Source: Litorimonas sp947503715 (lineage in GTDB: Bacteria > Pseudomonadota > Alphaproteobacteria > Caulobacterales > Maricaulaceae). From it: a stretch of 64,000 nucleotides of DNA. Below, piece after piece: positions 33,908 through 43,959 of the stretch. The DNA is taken from positions 1,612,001 through 1,676,000 of the forward strand of contig NZ_CP189850.1 of assembly GCF_050271975.1 (NCBI RefSeq), written 5' to 3'. The notes beneath the pieces are model-generated. The model did no database searches. It was not told the DNA's origin and saw only the letters and a list, made by a program, of their open reading frames with translations. Position numbers and translations under genes: made by a program. Within the stretch, counting starts at the first letter, position 1, and each line of letters opens with the position of its first letter.

Positions 33908-36795
33908 GCGGCGCTGCTTTGATGCGGCGGTGCCATCGGAAGGGGTAGAGGCGTTGTCGGGCTTTGAACGGGGGCCGGTTTTGAACCGGGGGTGGCCGCA
34001 CCGATCTGCTCGTGACTGGTTTCAAGCACCTCTGCGATATCTTGTGCGAGGCGTGAAATCTCACTCCCGACTTCACTCCCAATCGGTTTGGCCTGTTTCT
34101 TCATGACCGAGACGGGAAGTGTGAAGGTCACGGTTGTGCCTTCCCCGATAACAGAACTTATATTGAAATTCCCGCCATGCAATTCGACGAGAGATTTGGA
34201 CAGCGCGAGTCCCAGTCCCGTACCTTCATGCTGGCGACTATTTTGACTGTCAATTTGCTCAAAGGGTTGAGCGAGGCGTTTGATGTTTTCTTCACTAATG
34301 CCAATGCCTGTGTCTGACACACTCACAATCAGACCCGCAGACTTCGACTCCACATTCACAGTCACGACGCCACCTTCCGGTGTGAACTTAATCGCATTTG
34401 TCATCAGATTCAGTAGGATTTGCTTCACGGCGCGAGGGTCAGCTTCAATTTCCGGCGTTTCTCGACCATCGTAAATAAGTTTGAGGCGGTTCTCATCCGC
34501 GCGGCCGCGAATAATACGAATGACCTGACCGACCATATCGGACATGACCATGTGTTCCGTATTCAACGTCATCTTACCCGCCTCAATCTTGGACATGTCC
34601 AGAATATCATTAATGAGGGAGAGTAAGTGTTGACCGGAAAACAGGATGTCATTCACATATTCTTTGTAACGCGCATCCCCGAGCGGACCGAACATTTCCT
34701 TCTTCATAATGTCAGAGAAGCCGTTAATCGCATTGAGCGGAGTTCGCAGTTCATGAGACATATTGGCGAGGAATTCAGACTTGGATTGATTGGCTTCCTC
34801 AGCGCGGATTTTTTCCTGCTCGTACTTTTCCGCAAGCTCGACAATACGCACTTGCGACTTCCGCAAGACATTAATTGTTTTCTCCAGGGCATTTTGATTG
34901 TCCTGTAATTGCTGCTCTCGCGTTCGGATTGTTGTAACTTCTGTACCGATTGAAACGCGGGCTCCATCCGCCGTGTAGGTCTCCAAATACCGGACCCAAC
35001 GTCCATCCTTCAACTCAAGCTCATTGCCAGTGTCGTCGGATAGGCGGACCGTTTGTGCGATAGCCGCTTCAGCGGCAAATTCGACTTGAGAATATGGAAG
35101 CCCGGGGCGCAAAATACCGGGTTCAAAGCCGAAAAAATCTTCGAATTTACTGTTCCAAAGCACAAGACGATCGAGTTGATCCCAAATCACGAAACTATCA
35201 TTCATAGACCGCAATGCATCAAATAACCGAGCCTCAGCGGCTTGTAACCGCGCCTGCGCGCCGCGTGTCTCGGTAATGTCCAATGCCATTCCGATCACGA
35301 TTTTGGATTGATCTTCGCGAACGGTCGGGCGTCCCCGGCAGGACACATAGATGGGCAGTGCAGCCGCGCCTAATTCGATTTGAAATGATCCGTTTAGGTG
35401 GGCGCGTTTGAGGTGATTGTAAAATTGGTCCCGCTGCGCCGTGCTGAACAGGGCCAGAAATTGCGGCAGGGGTAGATGCGTTTCCTGTTCTTTCAATCCC
35501 ATGGTCTTTGCGAGCGAGGGGGAAAGATATGTCAGGTTACGCGTCAGGTCGACTTCCCAAATGCCACCGTTAGATCCATCCACGGCCGCACGGTAACGCT
35601 GGCGGGAGACCTCCTCTTGCATATTCTGATCCCGCATAGCGTCAATTTGACGAAGAAGTTGATTCATCAACATCCATATCAACCAAGCGGAACCCAGAAA
35701 AAGTAGGCCAAAAAGCATGAGGTTTTGCAAAATACCTGCATTCTTTCCGCGGGGCGTCGTGTCCAAAATCGAAAGCGATGAATTGCGTATAGAGGCGGAC
35801 CCAAACCAAAGTTTGTTGTCGTTTCGCACGAGCGAACTGACTTTTGCGGAGGTTGATCCCTGGAGCATATTTGAAAGCTGATTGGCCGAGACGCGGTAAT
35901 AAGTCTGTGGTCCTTGAGTGGCGATGGAAATAGGCGCATCAATCAAACGACCCGATTCTAAAGCCAGGGATTTGCTGCCTTTAAGGTCTCCAATCAGGCT
36001 CCCGGGTTTCAGTATAACTGATAGATAATTATCCCCGACGCGGCGGATCAGGACAGGCCGAACCACGCTTCCATCATCTATGAGTGAGTCTATTTTTCGT
36101 CCAGCGGTCGGAAAATTACGACGATCAATTTGTGCTAAAGCCGCGCCTGCATTCGTTGTCTCCGCAATCACCCGGCCATCGCCGTTCAGCAAAGCCGCGC
36201 CAATGATATTTTGCGACTGCGTTGTAAAGTTCACAATGTCCTGCGCACCGCCCCGCATGGTGAGGGCGGTCTCCATCCACGTAAATTCTGAGTCCAGAGT
36301 TTTCCCGACGGTTTCGGAGTCCGTTATTAAGCGGGTTTCAAATGTTGTGATCTCTTCTGAAAGGTTGGCCTGCCGATCATTTACGAATTTGATTGTCGCG
36401 ATGATGAGAAACAGGGTGAAGAACAGCAATGTTGTGATGAGCAAACGTTTGAAAATATCGCGACCTCCGACCCGGTCTGAAAGCCGTGTGACGAGATCGT
36501 TGGAACTGGAGGTCGAAAAGGACTGTAAGGGCTTTGATGTTCCCACAGGTGTAGAAATAGCGTTTGGAGGCGGTTGAAAGCCTTGCGGCCTCTGACCCTG
36601 TGCAGGTCGGCCCGGCATCTGTTGTGAATAATGCGGAGTGGGGGCCGTCCCCATGGGGATGGATCGAGCCTGAGCGGGGCGTGGCACATAGGGCTGCGCG
36701 GATGTTCCGTGAACGCCCCCCTGATTGTGTCCGTTCTGACCCTGCCCGTTTTGCACCTTTGAAATCCCCTTTACCAATCGGCAGGTCGTGGCCAT
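33904..36795 (-). CDS. PleC-like PAS sensor histidine kinase
   Basis: 963 residues. The N-terminal about 85 residues are Gln/Pro/Gly-rich and disordered. A membrane helix (about 113-135), a periplasmic region of about 220 residues and a second helix (about 358-382) follow, then two PAS domains, a coiled coil, the H-box SHELRTPLNAINGFSDIM and HATPase. The run GPLGDARYKEYVNDILFSG followed by HLLSLINDILDMSKIEAGKM is strongly PleC/DivJ-like, the class that controls DivK and asymmetric division in Caulobacter. No receiver domain. The exact start is uncertain; 36795 is the longest ATG reading. Confidence 0.9.
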   Translation of the reverse strand: MATTCRLVKGISKVQNGQGQNGHNQGGVHGTSAQPYVPRPAQARSIPMGTAPTPHYSQQMPGRPAQGQRPQGFQPPPNAISTPVGTSKPLQSFSTSSSNDLVTRLSDRVGGRDIFKRLLITTLLFFTLFLIIATIKFVNDRQANLSEEITTFETRLITDSETVGKTLDSEFTWMETALTMRGGAQDIVNFTTQSQNIIGAALLNGDGRVIAETTNAGAALAQIDRRNFPTAGRKIDSLIDDGSVVRPVLIRRVGDNYLSVILKPGSLIGDLKGSKSLALESGRLIDAPISIATQGPQTYYRVSANQLSNMLQGSTSAKVSSLVRNDNKLWFGSASIRNSSLSILDTTPRGKNAGILQNLMLFGLLFLGSAWLIWMLMNQLLRQIDAMRDQNMQEEVSRQRYRAAVDGSNGGIWEVDLTRNLTYLSPSLAKTMGLKEQETHLPLPQFLALFSTAQRDQFYNHLKRAHLNGSFQIELGAAALPIYVSCRGRPTVREDQSKIVIGMALDITETRGAQARLQAAEARLFDALRSMNDSFVIWDQLDRLVLWNSKFEDFFGFEPGILRPGLPYSQVEFAAEAAIAQTVRLSDDTGNELELKDGRWVRYLETYTADGARVSIGTEVTTIRTREQQLQDNQNALEKTINVLRKSQVRIVELAEKYEQEKIRAEEANQSKSEFLANMSHELRTPLNAINGFSDIMKKEMFGPLGDARYKEYVNDILFSGQHLLSLINDILDMSKIEAGKMTLNTEHMVMSDMVGQVIRIIRGRADENRLKLIYDGRETPEIEADPRAVKQILLNLMTNAIKFTPEGGVVTVNVESKSAGLIVSVSDTGIGISEENIKRLAQPFEQIDSQNSRQHEGTGLGLALSKSLVELHGGNFNISSVIGEGTTVTFTLPVSVMKKQAKPIGSEVGSEISRLAQDIAEVLETSHEQIGAATPGSKPAPVQSPTTPLPLPMAPPHQSSAA

Positions 36796-36956
36796 TATGA
36801 TAATGATGGCCTGAATAAATGATAGCGATCCCCATCGCCGAATCAGTACCTACAGGGTTAGCTGTCGATATCCTTCCAGTCGAACAAAACGTGGTTAATA
36901 TAAGATTGATATTATAGGGAAACTGCGTTTTTGCGTCGGATTTCGTTGCTAAACCG

Positions 36957-37697
36957 TTACGAAACAATGCGTCCGATGCGGGGTTCGGGTTCAGGATGTC
37001 CAATGGCGTAACCTTGCGCAGCATCAAACCCCAAATCGATCACAAATTGACGGAGTTCTTCCGTTTCAACACCCTCTGCGATGAAACGCACATCCAGCGC
37101 GTCCCGCAAGGATAGCAGAGCTTTCAAAATCGCGCGGTCGCGTGCCGTGTTAAAGGCCGCAGCCACGAACCCACCGTCGATTTTTAACCAATTGGCGGGC
37201 AGGGCGCGTAAGTAACGGATCGACGCCGCCCCCGCCCCGACATCATCCAAACACACCGGATGTCCGCGTGTTTTCAATTCAACGATAAGAGCTTCTGCGG
37301 GTCCTAATTCCTGCATGTGCCAACTCTCCGTCAACTCGATGACAAGTTTCGTTGGAGACGCTTTTAGGGCGGTCAAACACGCTAGAACCGAAGGCATGAA
37401 GTTTGGTTTATCGACGGAAGCCCCGGAGAGGTTGATCGCAATTCCTGTATCATTCGGATTAGCATTCAGGACGAGAATGGATTGCGCCAACATAGATAAG
37501 TCGAGATCGCGAATGACGCCGGACACTTCCGCCGGGCGTAAAACACCCTCCAAATGGTCATCATGATCGAAACGCACCAGCCATTCGTGATGGTGAATGT
37601 GTCCGGTTTTCAATGACACAATGGGTTGACGCAGCACGGAAAAGCGCTGTTCCGACACATGGTCACGGAAACCTTCGGCTGTGCGTAAAGACGTCAT
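36957..37697 (-). CDS. EAL-domain protein (cyclic-di-GMP phosphodiesterase-like)
   Basis: 246 residues, an EAL domain without other domains. The signature EAL is EWL (HHEWLVRF near residue 38). Other active-site positions appear intact: Asn in NLSG, Glu in ELTES, the Asp pair in LDDVGAG, Lys in LKIDG, Glu in AEGVET and Gln in QGYAIGHP. It may hydrolyse or merely bind c-di-GMP. It is upstream of the PleC-like kinase on the same strand, separated by about 160 bp without clear features. Confidence 0.85.
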   Translation of the reverse strand: MTSLRTAEGFRDHVSEQRFSVLRQPIVSLKTGHIHHHEWLVRFDHDDHLEGVLRPAEVSGVIRDLDLSMLAQSILVLNANPNDTGIAINLSGASVDKPNFMPSVLACLTALKASPTKLVIELTESWHMQELGPAEALIVELKTRGHPVCLDDVGAGAASIRYLRALPANWLKIDGGFVAAAFNTARDRAILKALLSLRDALDVRFIAEGVETEELRQFVIDLGFDAAQGYAIGHPEPEPRIGRIVS

Positions 37698-37740
37698 GTC
37701 GCCCTCTTACCTCAGAAGAGATAAGGGAGGGTTACGACAG

Positions 37741-40341
37741 TTATTCTCCCAGAGTCTTCTTCGCGATTTCCAAGACGTTCTTGCTCGGCTTGGAATTTAT
37801 GACGCGTTGGAGTTCGGACCGGATCATTACTTGTCGTTTGTCATCTAGCTTTCGCCAGATTTCAAACGCGCCGAGGAGACGAGCGGCGATTTGCGGATTA
37901 CGACTATCCATGTCGATGATTTGGTCGGTGAAGAAGCTGTAACCACTGCCATCGGCTTTGTGGAATAGTTCCGCATTCCCCATCGCAAATCCACCGACGA
38001 GCGCGCGGACGCGATTTGGATTCGTACGTTCATAGCGTGTTGAGTCTGCGAGGCGGAGGATTGAACTTACGCCGCCGGCATGGGGCCGCATGGCTTGGAC
38101 CGAGAACCACTTGTCCAGCACGAGCGGGTTTTTCTCCCACTTGGAATAGAAATCTTCCATCGTCGTCTCAACACGTTGTCCGCCAAGGCGTGTGAGGGTC
38201 ATTAGCGCGGAGAGTTCATCCGTCATATTCGTCGCTTCGGCGAATTGCGTTTGCGCGAGTGTGGCGGCCAGAGGGTCATGCCGCGCGGCCAGCAATGCGA
38301 GGCAGCGATTACGCAGTGCGCGACGGCCCGCCGAAGACGCATCCGGGCTGAACGCGCCTGTATCGGTGAGTGCGTGATAGCGGTCGAGCAGGGTGTCGCG
38401 GAGGTAATCTGCGACGGCCCGTGAAAGCCATTTTCCAGCTTCATGCACGGCGAGCGGATCGGATTGATCGAGACTCTGTAAAACTTCCATCGGTGCAGGG
38501 GGCGTTAACGCCAAGGCTTTGAAGGCATTATTGAATTTTGGGTCATCAAGCGTACGCGCCAGAGCCTCGCAATAGCCTTTCAGAGCTTTATCGACGGGTG
38601 GCGTTTTCCCGCTTTCAATGGCTTTTGCCAAACTGGCGATGAGCTGACGTGCGAGTGTCTGTCCGGCCTCCCAGCGGTTAAAGGCATTTGGATCAGCGGC
38701 CATGAGGCGCAGGAGATCTTCCGTCGTGGCGTCACTCCTCACTGTGACGGGAGCGGAGAAATCTTGCAGAACTGAAACCGAATGAGGCTCAGTAATCGCA
38801 GGATATGACACGCTGGTTGCGTCATGTTTGAGAAGCTTGAGTTGAGGTTCTGATAGCGGCCCATTATCGCCCACCAGCTGCCATTTAATCGGCAGGACGA
38901 CTGGGCTTTTTCTCGGTTGCCCTGGTGTTGGTTTTGTCGCCTGTTTAAAGTGTATGCGCTGTTGATTAACCACTGTCTCGCGTTTCACGGTCAGGATTGG
39001 CGTACCCGCTTGTTGGTACCAGAGCATGAATTGCGAGAGGTCCTCGCCTGTTGCCTCTTCGAAACATTTTAGGAATTGCTCAATCGTTGCGGCGGTACCG
39101 TCAAGTTTTTCGAAATAATGATCACAACCGGCGCGAAATTTCTCTGCACCTAGTATCGTCTTAAGCATGCGGATGAGTTCCGCGCCTTTCTCATAGACTG
39201 TTGCTGTGTAGAAATTGTCAATCTTCATGTAAGATTCAGGACGTACGGGATGGGCGAGGGGGCCTGCATCTTCTGCGAATTGACGCGCGCGAAGCGCGCG
39301 GACATCCTTGATGCGCTGGACTGCCGCGCCGCGTTGGTCGGCGGAAAATTCTTGATCGCGGAAAACGGTGAAACCTTCTTTCAGGCAGAGTTGGAACCAA
39401 TCGCGGCAGGTGATGCGGTTGCCCGTCCAATTGTGGAAATATTCGTGGGCCACAACGGATTCGATCCGTTCGAAATTCATATCCGTCGCGGATTCTGCAT
39501 CCGCGAGGAGGAGGGCGGAATTGAAGATGTTCAACCCCTTGTTCTCCATCGCCCCGAAATTGAAATCACGCACGGCGACGATCATGAACAGGTCTAGATC
39601 ATATTCGCGGCCAAAGGCGTCCTCGTCCCATTTCATGGAGCGTTTCAGCGCGTCCATAGCATATTCGGCCTGCGGGGCATTGCCGGGGTCGACATAGATT
39701 TCCAGCGGAATGTGACGGCCGGACATGGTTGTGAAACTGTCTTCCAGCAGATCGAATTGGCCTGCGACGAGCGCGAAGAGATAGGCGGGCTTGCGAAAGG
39801 GGTCATGCCAGACGGCAAAATGGCGGCCTTTTCCAACGGCGCCGCTCTCGGTCTTGTTCCCATTGGCGAGGAGGAAGGGGTAGGTTTCCATATCGGCTTC
39901 CATACGCACGGTGAAGACACTCATGACGTCGGGACGGTCGGGGAAGAAGGTGATGCGGCGAAAGCCTTCTGCTTCGCATTGCGTACAGAACCGCCCACCG
40001 GACACGTAAAGTCCCATAAGCTTTGAGTTTGCTTTCGGATTGCAAACCGTTTCGATTTCGAGTGTGAAGCTTTCCGGTGTCTTGGCGAGCACCAGCTTTT
40101 CCTGATCCAGCTTATAGGCGGATCGCTTCAACACCTTCCCGTCGATCTTCACGGATTTCAGCTCAATCTCTTCGCCGTTCAGAATGAAGGGCTCATCCCG
40201 CAATCGTTTGACCTCAATTTTGGACCGCACCGTTGTGGCCTCGGGTTGCAAATCAAAATCCAGATAGACGGAGGTCAGTTCATGGCTGGGTGGTTCATAA
40301 TCGGAGAGGAGAGTCGGAGTCGGGGCCGTGTCAGTGCGCAT
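37741..40341 (-). CDS. pepN: Aminopeptidase N
   Basis: 866 residues, the normal length for the M1-family PepN of proteobacteria. The zinc motif HEYFHNWTGNRITCRDWFQLCLKEG is near residue 300 and the exopeptidase motif GAMEN just before it. A broad-specificity cytoplasmic aminopeptidase in peptide turnover. No signal peptide. It is divergent from typA with a 161-bp shared upstream region. Confidence 0.96.
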   Translation of the reverse strand: MRTDTAPTPTLLSDYEPPSHELTSVYLDFDLQPEATTVRSKIEVKRLRDEPFILNGEEIELKSVKIDGKVLKRSAYKLDQEKLVLAKTPESFTLEIETVCNPKANSKLMGLYVSGGRFCTQCEAEGFRRITFFPDRPDVMSVFTVRMEADMETYPFLLANGNKTESGAVGKGRHFAVWHDPFRKPAYLFALVAGQFDLLEDSFTTMSGRHIPLEIYVDPGNAPQAEYAMDALKRSMKWDEDAFGREYDLDLFMIVAVRDFNFGAMENKGLNIFNSALLLADAESATDMNFERIESVVAHEYFHNWTGNRITCRDWFQLCLKEGFTVFRDQEFSADQRGAAVQRIKDVRALRARQFAEDAGPLAHPVRPESYMKIDNFYTATVYEKGAELIRMLKTILGAEKFRAGCDHYFEKLDGTAATIEQFLKCFEEATGEDLSQFMLWYQQAGTPILTVKRETVVNQQRIHFKQATKPTPGQPRKSPVVLPIKWQLVGDNGPLSEPQLKLLKHDATSVSYPAITEPHSVSVLQDFSAPVTVRSDATTEDLLRLMAADPNAFNRWEAGQTLARQLIASLAKAIESGKTPPVDKALKGYCEALARTLDDPKFNNAFKALALTPPAPMEVLQSLDQSDPLAVHEAGKWLSRAVADYLRDTLLDRYHALTDTGAFSPDASSAGRRALRNRCLALLAARHDPLAATLAQTQFAEATNMTDELSALMTLTRLGGQRVETTMEDFYSKWEKNPLVLDKWFSVQAMRPHAGGVSSILRLADSTRYERTNPNRVRALVGGFAMGNAELFHKADGSGYSFFTDQIIDMDSRNPQIAARLLGAFEIWRKLDDKRQVMIRSELQRVINSKPSKNVLEIAKKTLGE

Positions 40342-40502
40342 ATCTTTATTATCCTATATCTGAAGCTCTATTTGGCTAAGGCTCATGCAAAGTGCAACGA
40401 TTGAAGCACAGTTTGACCGTGTCGAAATGCCATAGACACTGGACATTCAGGGGCATTGCGCTATGGGCCGCGCGAACGTTCAAAACTCGCGAAATTACCA
40501 TC

Positions 40503-42362
40503 ATGTCCAACTCTGTCGAATTCCTGCGCAATGTCGCAATCGTGGCCCACGTTGACCACGGGAAAACCACGCTCGTGGATAAACTCTTGCGTCAATCCGG
40601 TACGCTGGATGAGCGCGGGGATCGTGAAGAACGCGTTATGGATTCTGGCGATATTGAGAAAGAACGCGGGATTACGATTCTTGCCAAGAACACAGCGATT
40701 GGCTGGACCGACCCTGACAAGCAAGAATGGCGCATTAACATCGTTGACACACCGGGACATGCGGATTTTGGCGGTGAGGTGGAGCGCGTGCTCTCCATGG
40801 TCGATTCCGTCGTGCTGCTCGTCGATGCCGTCGAAGGCCCCATGCCGCAAACGAGTTTCGTGACGAAGAAAGCCCTTGCGCAAGGCCTTCGCCCCATCGT
40901 TGTTGTGAACAAGATTGACCGCGTCGGCGCGCGCCCGGATTGGGTGGTCGATCAGACGTTTGACCTCTTTGACCGCCTCGGCGCGACGGATGAGCAGCTA
41001 GACTTCCCCGTCGTCTTCGCCTCCGCCTTGAATGGTTGGGCGTCGGATGAAGCGGATCAGGAAGGCACGGATATGACACCGCTCTTCCAAGCCATCGTCA
41101 AAAACGCGCCCGTTCCGGATGTCGACCCTGATGCGCCCTTGCAGCTGCAAGTCTCTGCGCTGGATTACAGCACTTATACAGGCGTCATCGGGATTGGCCG
41201 CGTTGTGCGCGGGACGTTGAACGCCAAGCAAAATGTCGTCGTGGCCTCGCCTGACGGGAAAGAGCGTAAGGGGCGTATTGTCGATCTCTACGGCTTTATG
41301 GGACTGGACCGTGTGAAAATGGACTCGGTGTCTGCTGGCGACATCTGCTGCTTCACAGGTATCGATAATCTCGGTATTTCCGACATGATCTGTGATCCGG
41401 AACATGTGGAGCTGCTGCCGCCGCTTTCTGTGGATGAGCCTACAATCTCGATGACGTTCCAAGTCAACGACTCACCTTTTGCCGGCCGAGAGGGCAAATT
41501 TGTCACGTCGCGGAACCTCAAGGACCGTTTGGACAAGGAGCTTATTTCCAACGTCGCCCTGCGCGTCGAACAACTCGACGATGCCGATAAATTCCGTGTG
41601 TCGGGTCGGGGTGAGCTTCACCTCTCCATCCTGATCGAGAATATGCGCCGCGAAGGATTCGAACTCGCGATTTCCCGCCCGCAAGTTGTGAATAAGGAAA
41701 TCGACGGTGTCCTCTGCGAACCTTACGAGAAGCTGACGGTTGATGTCGAAGCCGACCATCAGGGCTCCATCATGGAGAAACTGGGTGAGCGGAAGGGTAA
41801 TTTGCAGGACATGGTGCCGGACGGAAATGGCCGTGTGCGGATGGATTATGAAATCCCGACACGAGGTCTCATCGGTTTCCGGTCCGAGTTCATGACGCTA
41901 ACCTCCGGGTCGGGCCTGCTCTATCATAACTTTGACGTTTACAAGCCACGCACAAAAGCGGGCATTGGCCGTCGTCAGAAGGGCGTCTTGATCTCGAACT
42001 CCACGGGTAAGGCCTTGGCTTTTGCGCTCTGGAACTTACAGGCGCGCGGCGAAATGTTCATCGGACATGCGACAGAAGTCTACGAAGGCATGATTATCGG
42101 TCAGAATTCCCGCAATAATGATCTGACCGTCAATCCGCTCAAGGGGAAACAGCTAACCAACGTTCGCGCCTCCGGGACCGATGAAGCCGTAACGCTGACG
42201 ACGCCGATAACGATGACGTTGGAACTCGCGCTGGAATATATCAATGATGATGAGTTGGTCGAAGTGACGCCGGAATCCATCCGTATTCGTAAGCGCTATC
42301 TGTTAGAAACTGAGCGGAAAAAAGAAAGTCGCCGAATGGAGGCTCTCGAAAAAGAGGGCTAA
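40503..42362 (+). CDS. typA: Ribosome-associated GTPase TypA/BipA
   Basis: 619 residues from ATG 40503. G1 motif AHVDHGKTT, switch region RGITILAKN, G3 DTPGHADFGGEVER, G4 NKIDR, followed by EF-G-like domains and the BipA-specific C-terminus. It is a translation GTPase needed at low temperature or stress and in 50S assembly. An upstream ATG-less extension to 40392 has no support. It ends 12 bp from a convergent gene. Confidence 0.96.
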   Translation: MSNSVEFLRNVAIVAHVDHGKTTLVDKLLRQSGTLDERGDREERVMDSGDIEKERGITILAKNTAIGWTDPDKQEWRINIVDTPGHADFGGEVERVLSMVDSVVLLVDAVEGPMPQTSFVTKKALAQGLRPIVVVNKIDRVGARPDWVVDQTFDLFDRLGATDEQLDFPVVFASALNGWASDEADQEGTDMTPLFQAIVKNAPVPDVDPDAPLQLQVSALDYSTYTGVIGIGRVVRGTLNAKQNVVVASPDGKERKGRIVDLYGFMGLDRVKMDSVSAGDICCFTGIDNLGISDMICDPEHVELLPPLSVDEPTISMTFQVNDSPFAGREGKFVTSRNLKDRLDKELISNVALRVEQLDDADKFRVSGRGELHLSILIENMRREGFELAISRPQVVNKEIDGVLCEPYEKLTVDVEADHQGSIMEKLGERKGNLQDMVPDGNGRVRMDYEIPTRGLIGFRSEFMTLTSGSGLLYHNFDVYKPRTKAGIGRRQKGVLISNSTGKALAFALWNLQARGEMFIGHATEVYEGMIIGQNSRNNDLTVNPLKGKQLTNVRASGTDEAVTLTTPITMTLELALEYINDDELVEVTPESIRIRKRYLLETERKKESRRMEALEKEG

Positions 42363-42374
42363 AGACTGACGGTT

Positions 42375-42794
42375 TTAAACGACCATCAACTCAACATCTG
42401 CGACGCTGGGCAAACCTGTTTCCCAGAGGGAGACAGCTAATTTGAGGAATTCACATTCCTCATCATCCAGTTCGTAATCGCAGACCGATATAGAGAACAT
42501 AGCGGACAAAACCAGTCGCCGAAGTTCAGGGTCTGTTATGAGGCTGAGGATTTCTTTTCTCCAGACTGAGTTCTCGTCTTCGGAAATCTTGACGGTAATC
42601 TCGTCTTCATTGTCTTTAAACCACTTTACAACAGTTTTGCGCGGTAGGATTACGCCCGGGCGTATGCGTTGATTGATCGTCATAACCGAGTGCGAAAACT
42701 CAATCATTTCAATATCGCGAAGCCGCTCATCAATCAAAGCACTGACCGCTAGGACAGTCGAAACAGCGCGAAGTGTTTCGTCCAGATCGATCAT
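42375..42794 (-). CDS. TerB-like helical protein, paralogue 1
   Basis: 139 residues, all-helical, with a pattern reminiscent of TerB-like domains: VLAVSALIDERLRDIEMIEF near the N-terminus and a second half with LVLSAMFSISVCDYELDDEECEFLKLAV, an acidic metal-binding-type segment. It is homologous in layout to the gene upstream on the same strand (42791-43198), with which it shares a 4-bp overlap. TerB-like proteins are linked to membrane stress or metal binding; the role here is unknown. Confidence 0.75.
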   Translation of the reverse strand: MIDLDETLRAVSTVLAVSALIDERLRDIEMIEFSHSVMTINQRIRPGVILPRKTVVKWFKDNEDEITVKISEDENSVWRKEILSLITDPELRRLVLSAMFSISVCDYELDDEECEFLKLAVSLWETGLPSVADVELMVV

Positions 42795-43198
42795 TTTTGA
42801 GAGACTTTATCGACTTTGAGTGGCGGACGGGCAAAGCCCCAGATCGCGGCAGCGGATTTAATCAGCTCTGATTCGGCCTTTACATATTCTTTGTCGCTGA
42901 CAGAAATGGAGACCATCGCGTCATAGACAGCTTCGACATCGCGGTCATCTTTGAACTTTGATAAGGCGCGCAGGACGAGTGTATTTTTCCGCGCGCTCGT
43001 TAACTTGGCTTCTAATTCTTGGAAATGGGCACGGAACCAAGCTCTGATTTCCTCACCTGTCATCGGCTCTAATTCAAACATTTCAATCAGGCCCGTCGCT
43101 TGTCGGGTAAAACTGCGGAGTTCAGGGGTACGCACTTTCTTGTCGATTATGACCGTGATGGCCAGCGGAAGAAGAATGTCGTCATAGGTAAAAGCCAT
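42791..43198 (-). CDS. TerB-like helical protein, paralogue 2
   Basis: 135 residues, same layout as its neighbour: ILLPLAITVIIDKKVRTPELRSF at the start, EIRAWFRAHFQELEAKL in the middle, and VYDAMVSISVSDKEYVKAESELIKSAAAIW at the end. The two proteins align along their length but are clearly diverged, suggesting an old duplication and possibly a heterodimer. First gene of the pair. Confidence 0.75.
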   Translation of the reverse strand: MAFTYDDILLPLAITVIIDKKVRTPELRSFTRQATGLIEMFELEPMTGEEIRAWFRAHFQELEAKLTSARKNTLVLRALSKFKDDRDVEAVYDAMVSISVSDKEYVKAESELIKSAAAIWGFARPPLKVDKVSQK

Positions 43199-43235
43199 GA
43201 CATATTATTGGACGAAAACGTGGCTTCTTTCAAGC

Positions 43236-43892
43236 TTATACGAAGCGCACCGTAATACGTTGTAAGCCTTCCACACCGCCGGAAAGTTCGTCTCCCACAC
43301 GCACCGGACCCACGCCGGCTGGTGTACCGGTGTAAATCAGGTCTCCGGGCTGTAAATCCATGTCGGTCCGCAATCGCTCAATGATTTCATCAATGCCCCA
43401 AATCATGTCGGACAAAGCGCCGTGCTGGACGATATCGCCGTTTTTGCGCAGGACAATACGGGCCTTTGCGAGATCGACATTAGCTGCGGGGGTGAGCATA
43501 GAGCAGGGGGCGGAGTGGTTGAAATTCTTCGCCCGCGCCCAGGGCCCGCCCTTTTTCTTGGCGGCGGATTGCAAATCCCGGCGGGTCAGGTCGATGCCGA
43601 CGCCATAGCCGAAAACATCCAGATCAGGCCCAATCGCAACGACGAGTTCGACTTCATAATGCAGATCAGTCGTGTTGGGCGGGAAGGGAATGTCCTGCCC
43701 ACTTTGGACAATGGTTTCAGCCGCTTTTGTAAAAAATATCGGTTCAGATCGCCCTATATCGCCCCCCATTTCCTTCACATGGTCTGCATAATTCTTCCCG
43801 ATACAATAGACGCGCCGCACCGGAAACCGTGCGTCGGATCCGTGGATGGGCAAGCTAACAGGATCGTGCGGTGGAAATACATATTCGGTCAT
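43236..43892 (-). CDS. Fumarylacetoacetate hydrolase family protein
   Basis: 218 residues, single FAH domain. VRRVYCIGKNYADHVKEMG at the start and FTKAAETIVQSGQDIPFP, then LHYEVELVVAIG (metal-binding Glu residues), GYGVGIDLTRRDLQ and GDLIYTGTPAGVGPV are family hallmarks. Members include acylpyruvate hydrolases and oxaloacetate decarboxylases; the exact substrate cannot be fixed. Confidence 0.92.
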   Translation of the reverse strand: MTEYVFPPHDPVSLPIHGSDARFPVRRVYCIGKNYADHVKEMGGDIGRSEPIFFTKAAETIVQSGQDIPFPPNTTDLHYEVELVVAIGPDLDVFGYGVGIDLTRRDLQSAAKKKGGPWARAKNFNHSAPCSMLTPAANVDLAKARIVLRKNGDIVQHGALSDMIWGIDEIIERLRTDMDLQPGDLIYTGTPAGVGPVRVGDELSGGVEGLQRITVRFV

Positions 43893-43959
43893 ATCATCTT
43901 GATTGCATTGAGGCGGTAGGTCTGTCTATCGTGAAAATCGAATTTGACGGAGTTTTGCG

